64,000 nucleotides of DNA from Sphingomonas changnyeongensis (lineage in GTDB: Bacteria; Pseudomonadota; Alphaproteobacteria; Sphingomonadales; Sphingomonadaceae). Positions 54,595 through 63,586 of the stretch are shown piece after piece. The notes beneath the pieces are model-generated. The model saw only the letters and a program-made list of their open reading frames with translations. It searched no databases and was not told where the DNA came from. Each line of letters begins with the position of its first letter. Position 1 is the first letter of the stretch. The position numbers were made by a program, and so were the translations under genes. The DNA is taken from assembly GCF_009913435.1 (NCBI RefSeq), contig NZ_CP047895.1, positions 2,364,501 through 2,428,500 on the forward strand, in the 5' to 3' direction.

Positions 54595-56949
54595 TCAGCC
54601 CCGCGGCAGCTCGACGGTTACGGCGGTCCCCTCGCCGGGGGCGGAAATCAGCGTCAGCTCGCCGCGATGCGCCTCGACGAACTGGCGCGCCAGAGGCAGG
54701 CCAAGGCCAAGCGACGCGCCACGCTCGCGCGCCTCGCCGCTGCGGCTGAACCGGTCGAACGCGCGCGCCTGCGTGCCCGCATCCATGCCCGGCCCGTTGT
54801 CGGACACGGTGATGCGCGCATGATCGCGGTCGCCCTCGCCCTTCAGCATCACCTGCCCGCCCTCGGGCGTGAAGCGCACGGCGTTGCGCAGCAGATGATC
54901 GAGCGCCTGGCGCAGCCGCCGGGCATCGCCGCTGACCGTGCCGAGCGACGGGTCGAGCGCGACCTCGAAGCCCAGTTTTTTCTCCGCCGCCTGGGGCGCG
55001 ATGGCGGCCGCCGCCTCGCGCGCCAGCCGGGCGAGATCGACCGATTTGCGTTCAAGCGGCAGCGCCCCCGCCTCGCTCTGCGTCAGGTCGAGCACATCGT
55101 CGATCAGCGTCCCCAGCCGGGCGACCGATTCGAGGATTGCGGTCACATAATCGCCGGCAATCGGGCTCAGATCGCCGGCATAGCCGCCGGCCAGCATCTC
55201 GGCGAACCCGCCGATCGAGGTCAGCGGCGTGCGCAGTTCATAGGACATGTTGGCGACAAAGGCGGTCTTGACCCGGTCGGCGGCCTCCAGCGCCTCGTTC
55301 TTCTCGCGCAGCGCCGCCTCGATCCGGCGGCTGTCGGAAATGTCGAGCATCGTGAACAGCGCATTGCCGTCGGGCAGCGGCACGGCGGCGAACTCGAAAT
55401 GGCGGCCATCCTTCATCGCCACCCGGCCGCTGCGCTGCTTGCGCTCGATGGTCGCGACGCGCACCAGCTCGCGGATCAGCGCGGCGCGCGACGGGTTGGC
55501 GAGCATCCGCGCCGCGGTTTCGGCGAGCGCATCGACGCGCGGATGACTGGCAAGGAAGGCCTCGTCGAGCGCCCAGACCTCGCGGAACTTCTGGTTCCAC
55601 AGCTGCAACCGGCCATCGCCGGCAAACACGCCGATCGCCTCGAACAGATTGTCGAACGTCGCCGCCCGCACGCGCAGCAGCGTGTCACGGGCGCTGGCGA
55701 GCGCGACCTGCTCGGTCCGGTCCTCGAAGATCAGCAGCAGCCCGCCATCGGGCAGCGGCTGGGCGACGACGCGCAGATGCGTGCCGCCCGACAGGATCCA
55801 GCTTTCCTCCTGCCCGTCCGACGCATCGGTGAACCAGCCGCGCTTCTCCTCGCGCCAGGCGCGGAAATCGCGCACTTCGGGCAGCCGGCCGGATTCGCGC
55901 ATCCGTTCGAGCACGCGGTCGAACTCCGGCCGGTCGGCCAGCCAGTCGGGCCGCATCGCGAACAGGCGGACAAAGGGCTGGTTGTAGAAGATCAGGCTGC
56001 GGTCGGGGCCGAACTGGGCGACGCCCGCCGACAGCCGGTCGAGCATGTCGCGTTCCGCCTCGACGAAGCGCTTGAACGCCGCGCGCGACTGTTCCAGCTC
56101 CTCGACATCGATCGCATAGCCGGCGACCCCGGCATCGCCCAGCGGCACATCGACGACCAGCAGGCTGCGGCGTTCGCCGGCAATCGTCGCGGGCACGACG
56201 CGCGACACGCTCTCGCCGGTCTCGCGCGCCGAGGCGGCGGCGGCGATCGGGTTGCGGCCCGGCGCCATTTCGACCAGCTCCAGCCCGCGCGTCACGACAT
56301 CGGCGGCGCTGTCGGCCTCCACCGCCTTCACATAGGCGCTGTTGACCAGCGTGAGCCGAAGGTCGGGGCCGCGATGCCACATCGGAATGGGCGACGCCTC
56401 GATCAGGCCCGACAGCGCCTCGATCGCCTTGGCCAGCCGTGCCGCCTCGTCGGTCAGCCGGCCGATCTCGGCCTGGCTTTCGGTCGCGTCGAACACCCAC
56501 AGCACCACCGCCCCCGCCGGCGCGACGGCATCGGCGGCGGGGGCCCCGCGCACCAGCAGCGTGCGGGTCGATCCCTGGGCGCGCACCGCGCGGGCGAACG
56601 GCCGGCCGGCATGGCGCGCGGCATCGATATCGGCGGCGATGGCGGCGACATCGTCCGGGTGCAGCCCGGCACCGGGGCCGCCCAGCGCCTCAAGCCGCTC
56701 CGGCGTGTCGGGCAGGCCCAGCCAGTCGGCGAGGCGCGGCGGCGCATCGATCGCGCCGTCGCGGTGGATGACGACCGGCAGCGCCGGGGCCGAATCGAGC
56801 AGCGCCTGGATGCGCTGGCCATGACGGGAATCATCGACCGCGCGCGCCCGCCGCTTCAGCCCCGACCACACCGCCCATGCAGCCGCCCCCAGCCAGAGCG
56901 CGAGCAACGCGCCGGCGGCGGCCGCGACAGGGGGCGTCAGGACGAGCAT
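54595..56949 (-). CDS. divL: DivL-like PAS pseudo-histidine kinase with Tyr at the phosphoacceptor site
   Basis: 784 residues. One N-terminal membrane segment (about 5-28), several PAS-like regions, then a HisKA-type dimerisation helix and an ATPase domain. The H-box reads ANMSYELRTPLTSIGGF, so the usual histidine is Tyr570. N-box LLRNAVRFTPEGG, G1 SDNGPGMD, F-box FDRFSRSG and G2 GLGLPLARQF are intact. Caulobacter DivL has the same His-to-Tyr change and similar size and layout; it controls CckA and hence CtrA. It is upstream of tsaE. Naming rests on the Tyr and architecture. Confidence 0.85.
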   Translation of the reverse strand: MLVLTPPVAAAAGALLALWLGAAAWAVWSGLKRRARAVDDSRHGQRIQALLDSAPALPVVIHRDGAIDAPPRLADWLGLPDTPERLEALGGPGAGLHPDDVAAIAADIDAARHAGRPFARAVRAQGSTRTLLVRGAPAADAVAPAGAVVLWVFDATESQAEIGRLTDEAARLAKAIEALSGLIEASPIPMWHRGPDLRLTLVNSAYVKAVEADSAADVVTRGLELVEMAPGRNPIAAAASARETGESVSRVVPATIAGERRSLLVVDVPLGDAGVAGYAIDVEELEQSRAAFKRFVEAERDMLDRLSAGVAQFGPDRSLIFYNQPFVRLFAMRPDWLADRPEFDRVLERMRESGRLPEVRDFRAWREEKRGWFTDASDGQEESWILSGGTHLRVVAQPLPDGGLLLIFEDRTEQVALASARDTLLRVRAATFDNLFEAIGVFAGDGRLQLWNQKFREVWALDEAFLASHPRVDALAETAARMLANPSRAALIRELVRVATIERKQRSGRVAMKDGRHFEFAAVPLPDGNALFTMLDISDSRRIEAALREKNEALEAADRVKTAFVANMSYELRTPLTSIGGFAEMLAGGYAGDLSPIAGDYVTAILESVARLGTLIDDVLDLTQSEAGALPLERKSVDLARLAREAAAAIAPQAAEKKLGFEVALDPSLGTVSGDARRLRQALDHLLRNAVRFTPEGGQVMLKGEGDRDHARITVSDNGPGMDAGTQARAFDRFSRSGEARERGASLGLGLPLARQFVEAHRGELTLISAPGEGTAVTVELPRG

Positions 56950-56998
56950 GGCGCGCGTCTAGAGACTTTGCGCGCCCGCGCCAACGGCAACCAGCGCA

Positions 56999-57607
56999 TC
57001 ACCCGCCGGTCGCGCCCGGGCCGGTTGCGCCAAGGCCGGACAAGACCGCGCCCGATCCCGGCGCGCCGTCGATCCGCCGATAGGCGGCGACCCGACCGGT
57101 CGCACGGTCGCGCAATGTCATGCGCCCGCCCTCGATCAGCACCAGATCGGCACGCGCGGGCGGGCGCGCCGCGATGTCGCGCGCCAGATCGGCGGTGAGC
57201 GCGGCCAGTCCGGCATAGCCCGGCTCCGGGGTGACATCGACCTTGGCCAGACGCTCGGTCAGAATGCCATCGGCCAGCCGCCATTCACCGGTCGCGCGCA
57301 CGGTGAAGGGCAGGCCGCCCGCTGGCAGCCGCTCACCGAAAATCGCCAGCCGGGCGCGGTAGCTGAGGCTGCCATCGGCGCGATATTCGGTCTCCCCGCC
57401 ACTGGTTTCGGTGCGATAGCCTTCACCGGCAAAGGTGGCGGGCGCGTCGCTGCGCCAGCGCCCGACAAAAGCGGCCGGGGGAGGAGCCGCCGTGACAGAG
57501 TTTCCACCCCCGGCGGACTGACCACCCGCGCCCGCCCGGTCGCCGTCCTCGACGGCGCAGCCGGCGGCGAGCAGGCCCGCCGCCAGCATTGCCGCCACGC
57601 GCATCAT
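56999..57607 (-). CDS. Putative lipoprotein of unknown function
   Basis: 202 residues. N-terminus [20 protein letters not shown] is a lipoprotein signal with lipobox LAAGC, the cysteine at residue 17. The mature part is Gly/Ala-rich at first, then a beta-rich domain containing FVGRWRSDAPATFAGEGYR and EYRADGSLSYRARL. That resembles lipocalin-like proteins which report on cell-envelope state, but I do not recognise a family. The ATG overlaps the acyl-CoA ligase stop, so it is cotranscribed with it. Confidence 0.75.
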   Translation of the reverse strand: MMRVAAMLAAGLLAAGCAVEDGDRAGAGGQSAGGGNSVTAAPPPAAFVGRWRSDAPATFAGEGYRTETSGGETEYRADGSLSYRARLAIFGERLPAGGLPFTVRATGEWRLADGILTERLAKVDVTPEPGYAGLAALTADLARDIAARPPARADLVLIEGGRMTLRDRATGRVAAYRRIDGAPGSGAVLSGLGATGPGATGG

Positions 57608-59309
57608 GCGGCTGCGCTCCGCGCGACCTCGGCGCGGAAATGGGCACGGATGCTGACCTTGTCGATCTTCTCGGTGCCAAGCTTGGGCAGCGGTTCGGCG
57701 ACGATCCAGATGCGCGCCGGGATCTCGAACGCCGCCAGCCGGGGTTCGAGGAATGCGGTCAGCGCCTCTGCGGTCAGCGTCTCGCCCGCACGCGGATAGA
57801 CGACCGCCCCGGCACCTCGCCGAAGCGCGGATCGGGAAGCGCGAACACCGCCGCTTCGGCAACGCCCTTATGCTCGTAGATCGCGGCCTCGACCTCCTGG
57901 CAGCTGATATTCTCGCCGCCGCGGATGATGATGTCCTTCTTGCGGTCGACGATGAACAGATAGCCGTCCTCGTCCAGATAGCCGATGTCGCCGGTGCGGA
58001 AGAAGCGGTCGGCGGTAAATGCCGCCGCCGTCGCTTCGGGGTTCTTGTAATAGCCCTCGAAGTTGCAGATCGAACGGATGCACACCTCGCCGCGCGCGCC
58101 CTGGGGCTGGGGCTGGCCGGCATCGTCCATGATCGCCAGCTCGACGAGCGGGAAGGATGCGCGCCCGGTGCTGTTCGGCTTGGCGAGGTAATTGTCGCGG
58201 AAGTTGCCGCAGCCCACGCCGTTGGTCTCGGTCAGGCCATAGCCGATCAGCGGCTTGGCCCCGCCCATTTCGTCGTTGATCCGCTTGACATGCTCGACCG
58301 GGCGCGGCGCGCCGCCGGCCGCCATGTCCATCACCGATGACAGGTCATATTGGCTGCGGTTCGGATGGGTCAGAATCTCGTAGCTCATCAGCGGCACGCC
58401 GACGAAATAGGTCACCTTTTCGCGCTCGATCAGGCGCATCGCCTCCTCGGCGTCCCATTTCGCCATGATCACGAGCTTGCGGCCCATGGCGAAGCTCTGC
58501 AGCATCACCGGCACCTCGGCGGTGACATGGAACAGCGGCACGTTGAGCAGGGTCGCCGGCTGCAGCGTCGGGGCCTGGCCGTCCTGCATCATCAGGTTGA
58601 GCGAAATCAGCGTCTGGGCAAGATAGTTGAACACCCCCTGCACGACCGACCGGTGGGTCGAAATCGCGCCCTTGGACTGGCCGGTCGAGCCCGAGGTGAA
58701 CAGGATGGTCGCGATGTCGTCGCCGCTGATTTCGGGCAGCGGCGTGTCCGCCCCGCCGCCGGCTGCAAGCAGCGGCGCCAGCGCGTCTGCAATCGGCAGG
58801 CCGACATCGACGGTCACCACACGCGCACCATGATCCTGGCCCTCAAGCCGGCGGGCGCGCGGCGGATCGGCAAGCACCAGGCCGGTGTCGCTGTCCTTGA
58901 GCGCATGGGCCAGTTCCGGCCCCTGCCACCAGCCATTGAGCAGCGTCGCGACGCCGCCGGCCATCAGCACGCCCATATAGAGCACGATCCAGGCCGGCGC
59001 GTTGCGCGCGGCGATGCCGACATGATCGCCCGGCTTGACGCCCCAGCCCGCAACCAGCGCCCCGGCAACCGCGCGCGCCTGCCCATAGACCTGGGTAAAG
59101 CTCAGCCGCTCATCGCCGCAGACCAGGAAATCCTTGTCGCCATGCTGGGCGCAGAAATGCGCGAAATAATGCGGCAGGGCGGGCGGCGCCGACGCGATCA
59201 CCGGATAGGACAATCCGTCCTTTTCGTGCCGGCCAAGGGGCAGCATCCCGCCCTCCCCGGTCAGAGCGGCCATGATCTGATCGATGCGGGTGTCGAGCGC
59301 GGACGCCAT
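57604..59309 (-). CDS. AMP-binding acyl-CoA ligase, with an apparent frameshift
   Basis: Adenylate-forming acyl-CoA synthetase. It has the P-loop [13 protein letters not shown], the A5 region [16 protein letters not shown], the hinge [20 protein letters not shown], and then [12 protein letters not shown]. The frame breaks after FGEVPG. One more G in the run at 57807-57810 restores [20 protein letters not shown] and a C-terminus ending with the catalytic lysine region [19 protein letters not shown] at the TGA of 57604 (568 residues). Substrate is unknown. It is divergent from lgt, with the ATG at 59309. Confidence 0.88.
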
Positions 59310-59387
59310 ATCTCTGTCTCTCTCCTCTTTCTCGTTGGGCTTTCCCGGATGCCTCACTATGAAGGCGCAAACCGTTCGGGGAAAGCC

Positions 59388-60251
59388 TTGATCCTGCATC
59401 TTCTTGCCGCTTCCGGCGCGTATCTCAACTTCGATTCGCTCGGCCTTGATCCGGTGGCGGTCGATCTGGGGTTCTTCACCATCAAATGGTATTCGCTGGC
59501 CTATATCGCGGGCATCATGCTGGGCTGGTGGTATCTGATCCGGCTGCTGGGCGAACCCGGCGCGCCGATGGCCCGCCGCCATGCCGATGATCTGGTGTTC
59601 TATGTGACGCTCGGCATCATCCTGGGCGGGCGGCTGGGCTATGTGTTCTTCTACCGCCCCGAAATCCTGTCCAACCCGATGGATGTGCTCAAGCTGTGGG
59701 AAGGCGGCATGTCGTTCCATGGCGGGCTGATCGGGGTGATCGTCGCGGTCACCCTGTATCTGCGCAGCGCCCGGCTGAGCTTCAGGGGCACGTTCGATTA
59801 TGTGGCCATGTGCGTGCCGTTTGGCCTGTTCTTCGGGCGGCTCGCGAACTTCGTGAATGGCGAGCTGTGGGGCCGGCCGACCGATGTCGCCTGGGCGATC
59901 ATCTTCCCCCGCGCCGGGCCGGAGCCGCGCCACCCGAGCCAGCTTTACGAGGCCGGGCTTGAAGGGCTGGCGCTGTTCGCGCTGCTCTGGTGGCTGTTCT
60001 GGAAAACCGGCGCGCGCCACCGGCCAGGGCTGATCGCCGGCTGTTTCCTGCTCGGCTATGCGCTGGCGCGCACCGCGCTTGAGCGCGTGCGCCAGCCCGA
60101 TCAGGGGCTGGAAAACCTGCCCTGGGGCATGACGATGGGGCAGACGCTGTCGGTGCCGATGATCGCGGTCGGCCTCTATCTGGTGCTGACCGCGCTGCGC
60201 GGACCGGGCGTGAAGGGCGGGATGAACGGCGGCGCCAAAGCCGGCGCCTGA
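59388..60251 (+). CDS. lgt: Prolipoprotein diacylglyceryl transferase
   Basis: Inner-membrane enzyme that attaches diacylglycerol to the lipobox cysteine of lipoproteins. 287 residues with about seven membrane segments. Signatures include [30 protein letters not shown] (the Lgt signature) and [18 protein letters not shown] start at 59388 (GGGGAAAG upstream) gives [20 protein letters not shown]; an in-frame ATG at 59349 adds 13 residues without family similarity. Divergent from the acyl-CoA ligase. Confidence 0.93.
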   Translation: MILHLLAASGAYLNFDSLGLDPVAVDLGFFTIKWYSLAYIAGIMLGWWYLIRLLGEPGAPMARRHADDLVFYVTLGIILGGRLGYVFFYRPEILSNPMDVLKLWEGGMSFHGGLIGVIVAVTLYLRSARLSFRGTFDYVAMCVPFGLFFGRLANFVNGELWGRPTDVAWAIIFPRAGPEPRHPSQLYEAGLEGLALFALLWWLFWKTGARHRPGLIAGCFLLGYALARTALERVRQPDQGLENLPWGMTMGQTLSVPMIAVGLYLVLTALRGPGVKGGMNGGAKAGA

Positions 60252-60356
60252 CGCCTGCCCCACCCGACAGCCCCGCTTCGCATCCACGGGCGTCGCACAT
60301 CCTTCACAAATCGTTAACGGCGGCGTCACGCCAGACTGGTCTGCCTCTTGCCGGGG

Positions 60357-60364
60357 TTAACCAT
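60357..60364 (+). promoter_or_regulatory. CtrA-like half site TTAACCAT
   Basis: TTAACCAT matches the CtrA half-site and lies 18 bases before the ATG of the PEP-CTERM phytase-like gene. Another GTTAACGG is at 60313-60320. The position is downstream of a likely promoter, so repression would be expected if it is functional. Short motif, low certainty. Confidence 0.25.
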
Positions 60365-60381
60365 TTCAGGGGTGTCATCCG

Positions 60382-61869
60382 ATGCGATTCGGCCAGTTGG
60401 CGGTTGCGACCGCGCTTTCCATGCTGCTGCCTGTGGCGGCCCATGCCGCGATCACGTTCGTGCCGGGCACGGACGGCCGCGCCTTCACCGTGGCGGGCGA
60501 TGCGACCGACCTGTCCGGGCTGGGCGGATCGGCGACCGACAGCCGGCTGGGCGCGTTCGGATCCGACCTGTTCTATGACAGCGCGTCCGACACCTATTTC
60601 GGCGTCGCCGACCGCGGCCCGGGCGGCGGCGTGCTCGATTTCACGCCGCGCATCCAGGGCTTCAAGCTCGACATCGATGCGAACAGCGGCGCGATCCGGG
60701 GGTTCCAGCTGGTTTCGACCACCCTGCTCAGCCGCGCCGACGGCCAGTTCTTCAACGGGAAGAATCCGGGGCTGCTCAACGGCAATCCGTCGGTCCTCGG
60801 CCTGTCGTTCGACCCGGAAGGGCTGACGCGGCGCGCCAATGGCAATTTCCTGCTCGCCGACGAATATGGTCCGTCGCTCTATGAGTTCAGCCCGAACGGC
60901 GTGTTCATCCGCGCCTTCACCCCGCCGGCCAATCTGATCCCGCGGCGCAGCGACGGGACGATCGACTATGTCGCCGGGCGCGGCACCATTGTTTCCGGTC
61001 GGCAGGACAATCGCGGTTATGAAGGGCTGACCCTGTCGCCCGACGGCACCCGCGCCTATGCGGTGCTGCAGGACCCGCTGGTCGGCGAAGGATCGGGGGG
61101 CGACGGCCGCCGCAGCCGCAATGTCCGCATCGTCGAATATGACGTGGACAGCGGCGAGCCGCTGCGCCAGTTCATCTACCAGCTCGAATCCCGCGACGAC
61201 ATCAATGCGCGCATCCCCGGCACCGCCAATGATTTCGGCGCGACTGCGCAGGGCCGCAACATCGGCGTGTCGTCGATCACCGCGCTCGCTGATGGCAGCT
61301 TCCTGCTGATCGAGCGCGACAATCGCGGCCTTGGCGAAGCCGATCCGACAGCGGCGCTGCCGGTCGGGTCCAAGCGCGTCTACCGCATCCGCCTTGACGG
61401 GGCGACCGATGTGTCGGGGGTCAGCCTTGCCGGCACCAACGACCTGCCGGCGGGGGTGGTCCCGGTGCAGAAGTCGCTCTATCTGGACGTGGCCGCCGCC
61501 ATCGGGCCGAACAATGTGGCCGGCGAGAAGCTTGAGGGGCTGACGTTCGGCCGCCAGCTTGCCGATGGCAGCCTGAACATGATCCTGATCACCGACAATG
61601 ACATGTCGGTCAACCAGCCCGATGGCAGCACCGAACGCTTCGACGTGTGCACCAGCGGCCCGGGCGGCAGCTTTACCCTTGTCCAGATCGGCGCCGCCTG
61701 CCCGGCAGGACAGTCGCTGATCCCCACCACGCTCTATTCCTTCCGCGTCAGCGGTGCGGACGCGGTCGGCGTGGTGCCGGAACCGTCGAGCTGGGCGATG
61801 ATGATCAGCGGCTTCGCGCTGGTCGGGCTGGGCTTGCGCCGCCGGGCGACACGGGTGCGTTTCGCCTGA
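60382..61869 (+). CDS. Secreted esterase-like phytase-family protein with PEPxxWA-CTERM tag
   Basis: 495 residues. Signal peptide MRFGQLAVATALSMLLPVAA ending at AHA. The body is of the esterase-like phytase (beta-propeller) family, with FGVADRGPGGG, SFDPEGLTRRANGNFLLADEYGP-type blade and GVSSITALADGSFLLIERDNR. The C-terminal tag is VVPEPSSWAMMISGFALVGL followed by GLRRRATR: PEP motif, hydrophobic helix, arginine cluster. The tag directs processing by an exosortase in exopolysaccharide-producing bacteria; none is in the window. Substrate is unknown. AGGGGTG precedes the ATG. Confidence 0.92.
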   Translation: MRFGQLAVATALSMLLPVAAHAAITFVPGTDGRAFTVAGDATDLSGLGGSATDSRLGAFGSDLFYDSASDTYFGVADRGPGGGVLDFTPRIQGFKLDIDANSGAIRGFQLVSTTLLSRADGQFFNGKNPGLLNGNPSVLGLSFDPEGLTRRANGNFLLADEYGPSLYEFSPNGVFIRAFTPPANLIPRRSDGTIDYVAGRGTIVSGRQDNRGYEGLTLSPDGTRAYAVLQDPLVGEGSGGDGRRSRNVRIVEYDVDSGEPLRQFIYQLESRDDINARIPGTANDFGATAQGRNIGVSSITALADGSFLLIERDNRGLGEADPTAALPVGSKRVYRIRLDGATDVSGVSLAGTNDLPAGVVPVQKSLYLDVAAAIGPNNVAGEKLEGLTFGRQLADGSLNMILITDNDMSVNQPDGSTERFDVCTSGPGGSFTLVQIGAACPAGQSLIPTTLYSFRVSGADAVGVVPEPSSWAMMISGFALVGLGLRRRATRVRFA

Positions 61870-61900
61870 GCGCAGGCCCGGCTTTCCGGGCATCGCGGGT

Positions 61901-61936
61901 CTGGAGCGGCTGCCGGATCGGCCGCTCCAGCCTTTT
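61901..61936 (+). terminator. Intrinsic terminator of the PEP-CTERM gene
   Basis: CTGGAGCGGC-(10)-GCCGCTCCAG, a perfect 10-bp stem followed by CCTTTTG, 31 bases after the stop codon. Confidence 0.8.
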
Positions 61937-61958
61937 GATCCGGGGCGTTGTGCAGGGC

Positions 61959-61993
61959 GCCGGGTGATTCCACCCGGATTGAAAATGCTCTAG
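61959..61993 (+). repeat. Dispersed palindromic repeat, copy E
   Basis: Stem CCGGGTG-ATTC-CACCCGG followed by ATTGAAAATGCTCTAG, the cleanest tail. It ends 8 bases before the GTG start of the MidA-type methyltransferase gene. Confidence 0.8.
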
Positions 61994-62001
61994 GGGGCCT
62001 G

Positions 62002-63051
62002 GTGTCGACAAGCCCCCTGACCTGCGCGGATGCGATCGCGGCGGCGATCGCGGTCAACGGCCCCATTCCGGTCGCCGACTTCATGGCCGCCGCCAACCGC
62101 TATTATTATGCCACGCGCGATCCGCTGGGCGCGGCGGGCGATTTCACCACCGCGCCCGAAATCAGCCAGATGTTCGGCGAACTGATCGGCCTGTGGCTGG
62201 CCGATCTGTGGGACCGGGCGGGTCGCCCCGATGTGCATTATGTCGAACTGGGGCCCGGCCGGGGGACGCTGGCCGCCGATGCGCTGCGCGCCATGGCGCG
62301 TGCCGGGCTGACCCCGCCTGTCCATTTCGTCGAAACCAGCCCGGTGCTGGCAGCGGCGCAGCGCGCGCGCGTGCCCGGTGCGACCAGGCATGACGATGTC
62401 GACGCGCTGCCCGCCGACCGGCCGCTGCTGATCGTCGCCAACGAGTTTTTCGACGCGCTGCCGGTGCGCCAGCTGATCCGCACGGCAGCGGGCTGGCGCG
62501 AGCGGCGCGTGGCCTGGGCGCATCCCCTGTTCGTGCCGGTGGCGGGCGGCCCGCCGCTCGACGCGCTGATCCCCGCCCATCTTGCCGATGCGCCGCCGGG
62601 CAGCGTGATCGAAACCTCGCCGGCCAGCGTCAACATCGCCCGGCGGCTGGCGCGGCGGCTGGCCGATCAGGGCGGCGCGGCGCTGATCGTCGATTATGGC
62701 TATGAAGGGCCGGCGGTCGGCGACACGGTGCAGGCGCTCAAGGCCCATGCCTATGCCAATCCGTTCGAAGATCCGGGTGAGCGTGACCTGACCGCCCATG
62801 TCGATTTCGCGACCCTGGCCGAAGCGGCGGTGGCCGAGGGCGCGCGCGCCTTCGGCCCGGTCGATCAGGGCGTGCTGCTCGACCGGCTGGGGATCGGCGC
62901 GCGTGCAGCCGCACTCACCGCCGCCCAGCCCGCCCGCGCCGAGGAGATTGCCACCGCGCGGATGCGGCTGACCGATGCCGGCCAGATGGGCACGCTGTTC
63001 AAGGCGCTGGCGCTGACCGCGCCGGCCTGGCCACAGCCCGCCGCGTTCTGA
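62002..63051 (+). CDS. MidA/NDUFAF7-type SAM-dependent methyltransferase
   Basis: 349-residue class I methyltransferase of the DUF185 family. In mitochondria the relative NDUFAF7 methylates an arginine of complex I; the bacterial substrate is not established. Visible are YYYATRDPLGAAGDFTTAPE and EISQMFGELIGLW at the N-terminus, the SAM loop YVELGPGRGTLAAD, and ALIVDYGYEGP. The GTG at 62002 gives a family-like N-terminus and lies right after a palindromic repeat and terminator, so a new transcript should start within that short gap or read through. Confidence 0.9.
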   Translation: MSTSPLTCADAIAAAIAVNGPIPVADFMAAANRYYYATRDPLGAAGDFTTAPEISQMFGELIGLWLADLWDRAGRPDVHYVELGPGRGTLAADALRAMARAGLTPPVHFVETSPVLAAAQRARVPGATRHDDVDALPADRPLLIVANEFFDALPVRQLIRTAAGWRERRVAWAHPLFVPVAGGPPLDALIPAHLADAPPGSVIETSPASVNIARRLARRLADQGGAALIVDYGYEGPAVGDTVQALKAHAYANPFEDPGERDLTAHVDFATLAEAAVAEGARAFGPVDQGVLLDRLGIGARAAALTAAQPARAEEIATARMRLTDAGQMGTLFKALALTAPAWPQPAAF

Positions 63052-63067
63052 AGGCCGAGCCGCCCCG

Positions 63068-63586
63068 ATGATCCTCTACCGCACCCCCACCATCGCCGAC
63101 GGGCCGGAGCTGGCCGAGATGGCACGGACAAGCTTTGTCGAAACCTTCGGGCATCTTTACCGGCCCGAGGATCTCGACGCTTTCTGCGCCGCCGCCTTCG
63201 GGCCGGACACCGGCATCCCGGCCCAGCTGCATGATCCGGCGCTGTCGTTCCGGATCGCAGCGGTCGACGGACGCATCATCGGCTTTGCCAAGCTCGGCCC
63301 GCGTACCCTGCCGGTCGAAAATGCCGATCCGCGCGCGATGGAGCTGCGCCAGCTTTACGTCCTGTCACCCTGGCACGGCCAGGGCGTCGCCCAGACGCTG
63401 ATGGACTGGACCATCACCACCGCCCGCGCCGCCGGGGCCCCGCAGCTCTATCTGTCGGTGTTTGTCGACAATCACCGCGCCCAGCGTTTCTACCAGCGCT
63501 ATGGCTTTGCCGATATCGGCCGCTACAGCTTCATGGTCGGCGCGCATGAGGACGAAGACCGCCTCTACCAGCTGGATCTTGCCTGA
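63068..63586 (+). CDS. GNAT family N-acetyltransferase
   Basis: 172-residue GNAT protein with the acetyl-CoA loop LSPWHGQGVAQTLM and the C-terminal VFVDNHRAQRFYQRYGF. The substrate is unknown; the N-terminus resembles spermidine/diamine-acetyltransferase-like branches but not enough to assign. The ATG is 16 bases after the methyltransferase stop, and the TGA stop overlaps the ATG of the pgeF-like gene (TGATG). The three genes are probably cotranscribed. Confidence 0.9.
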   Translation: MILYRTPTIADGPELAEMARTSFVETFGHLYRPEDLDAFCAAAFGPDTGIPAQLHDPALSFRIAAVDGRIIGFAKLGPRTLPVENADPRAMELRQLYVLSPWHGQGVAQTLMDWTITTARAAGAPQLYLSVFVDNHRAQRFYQRYGFADIGRYSFMVGAHEDEDRLYQLDLA

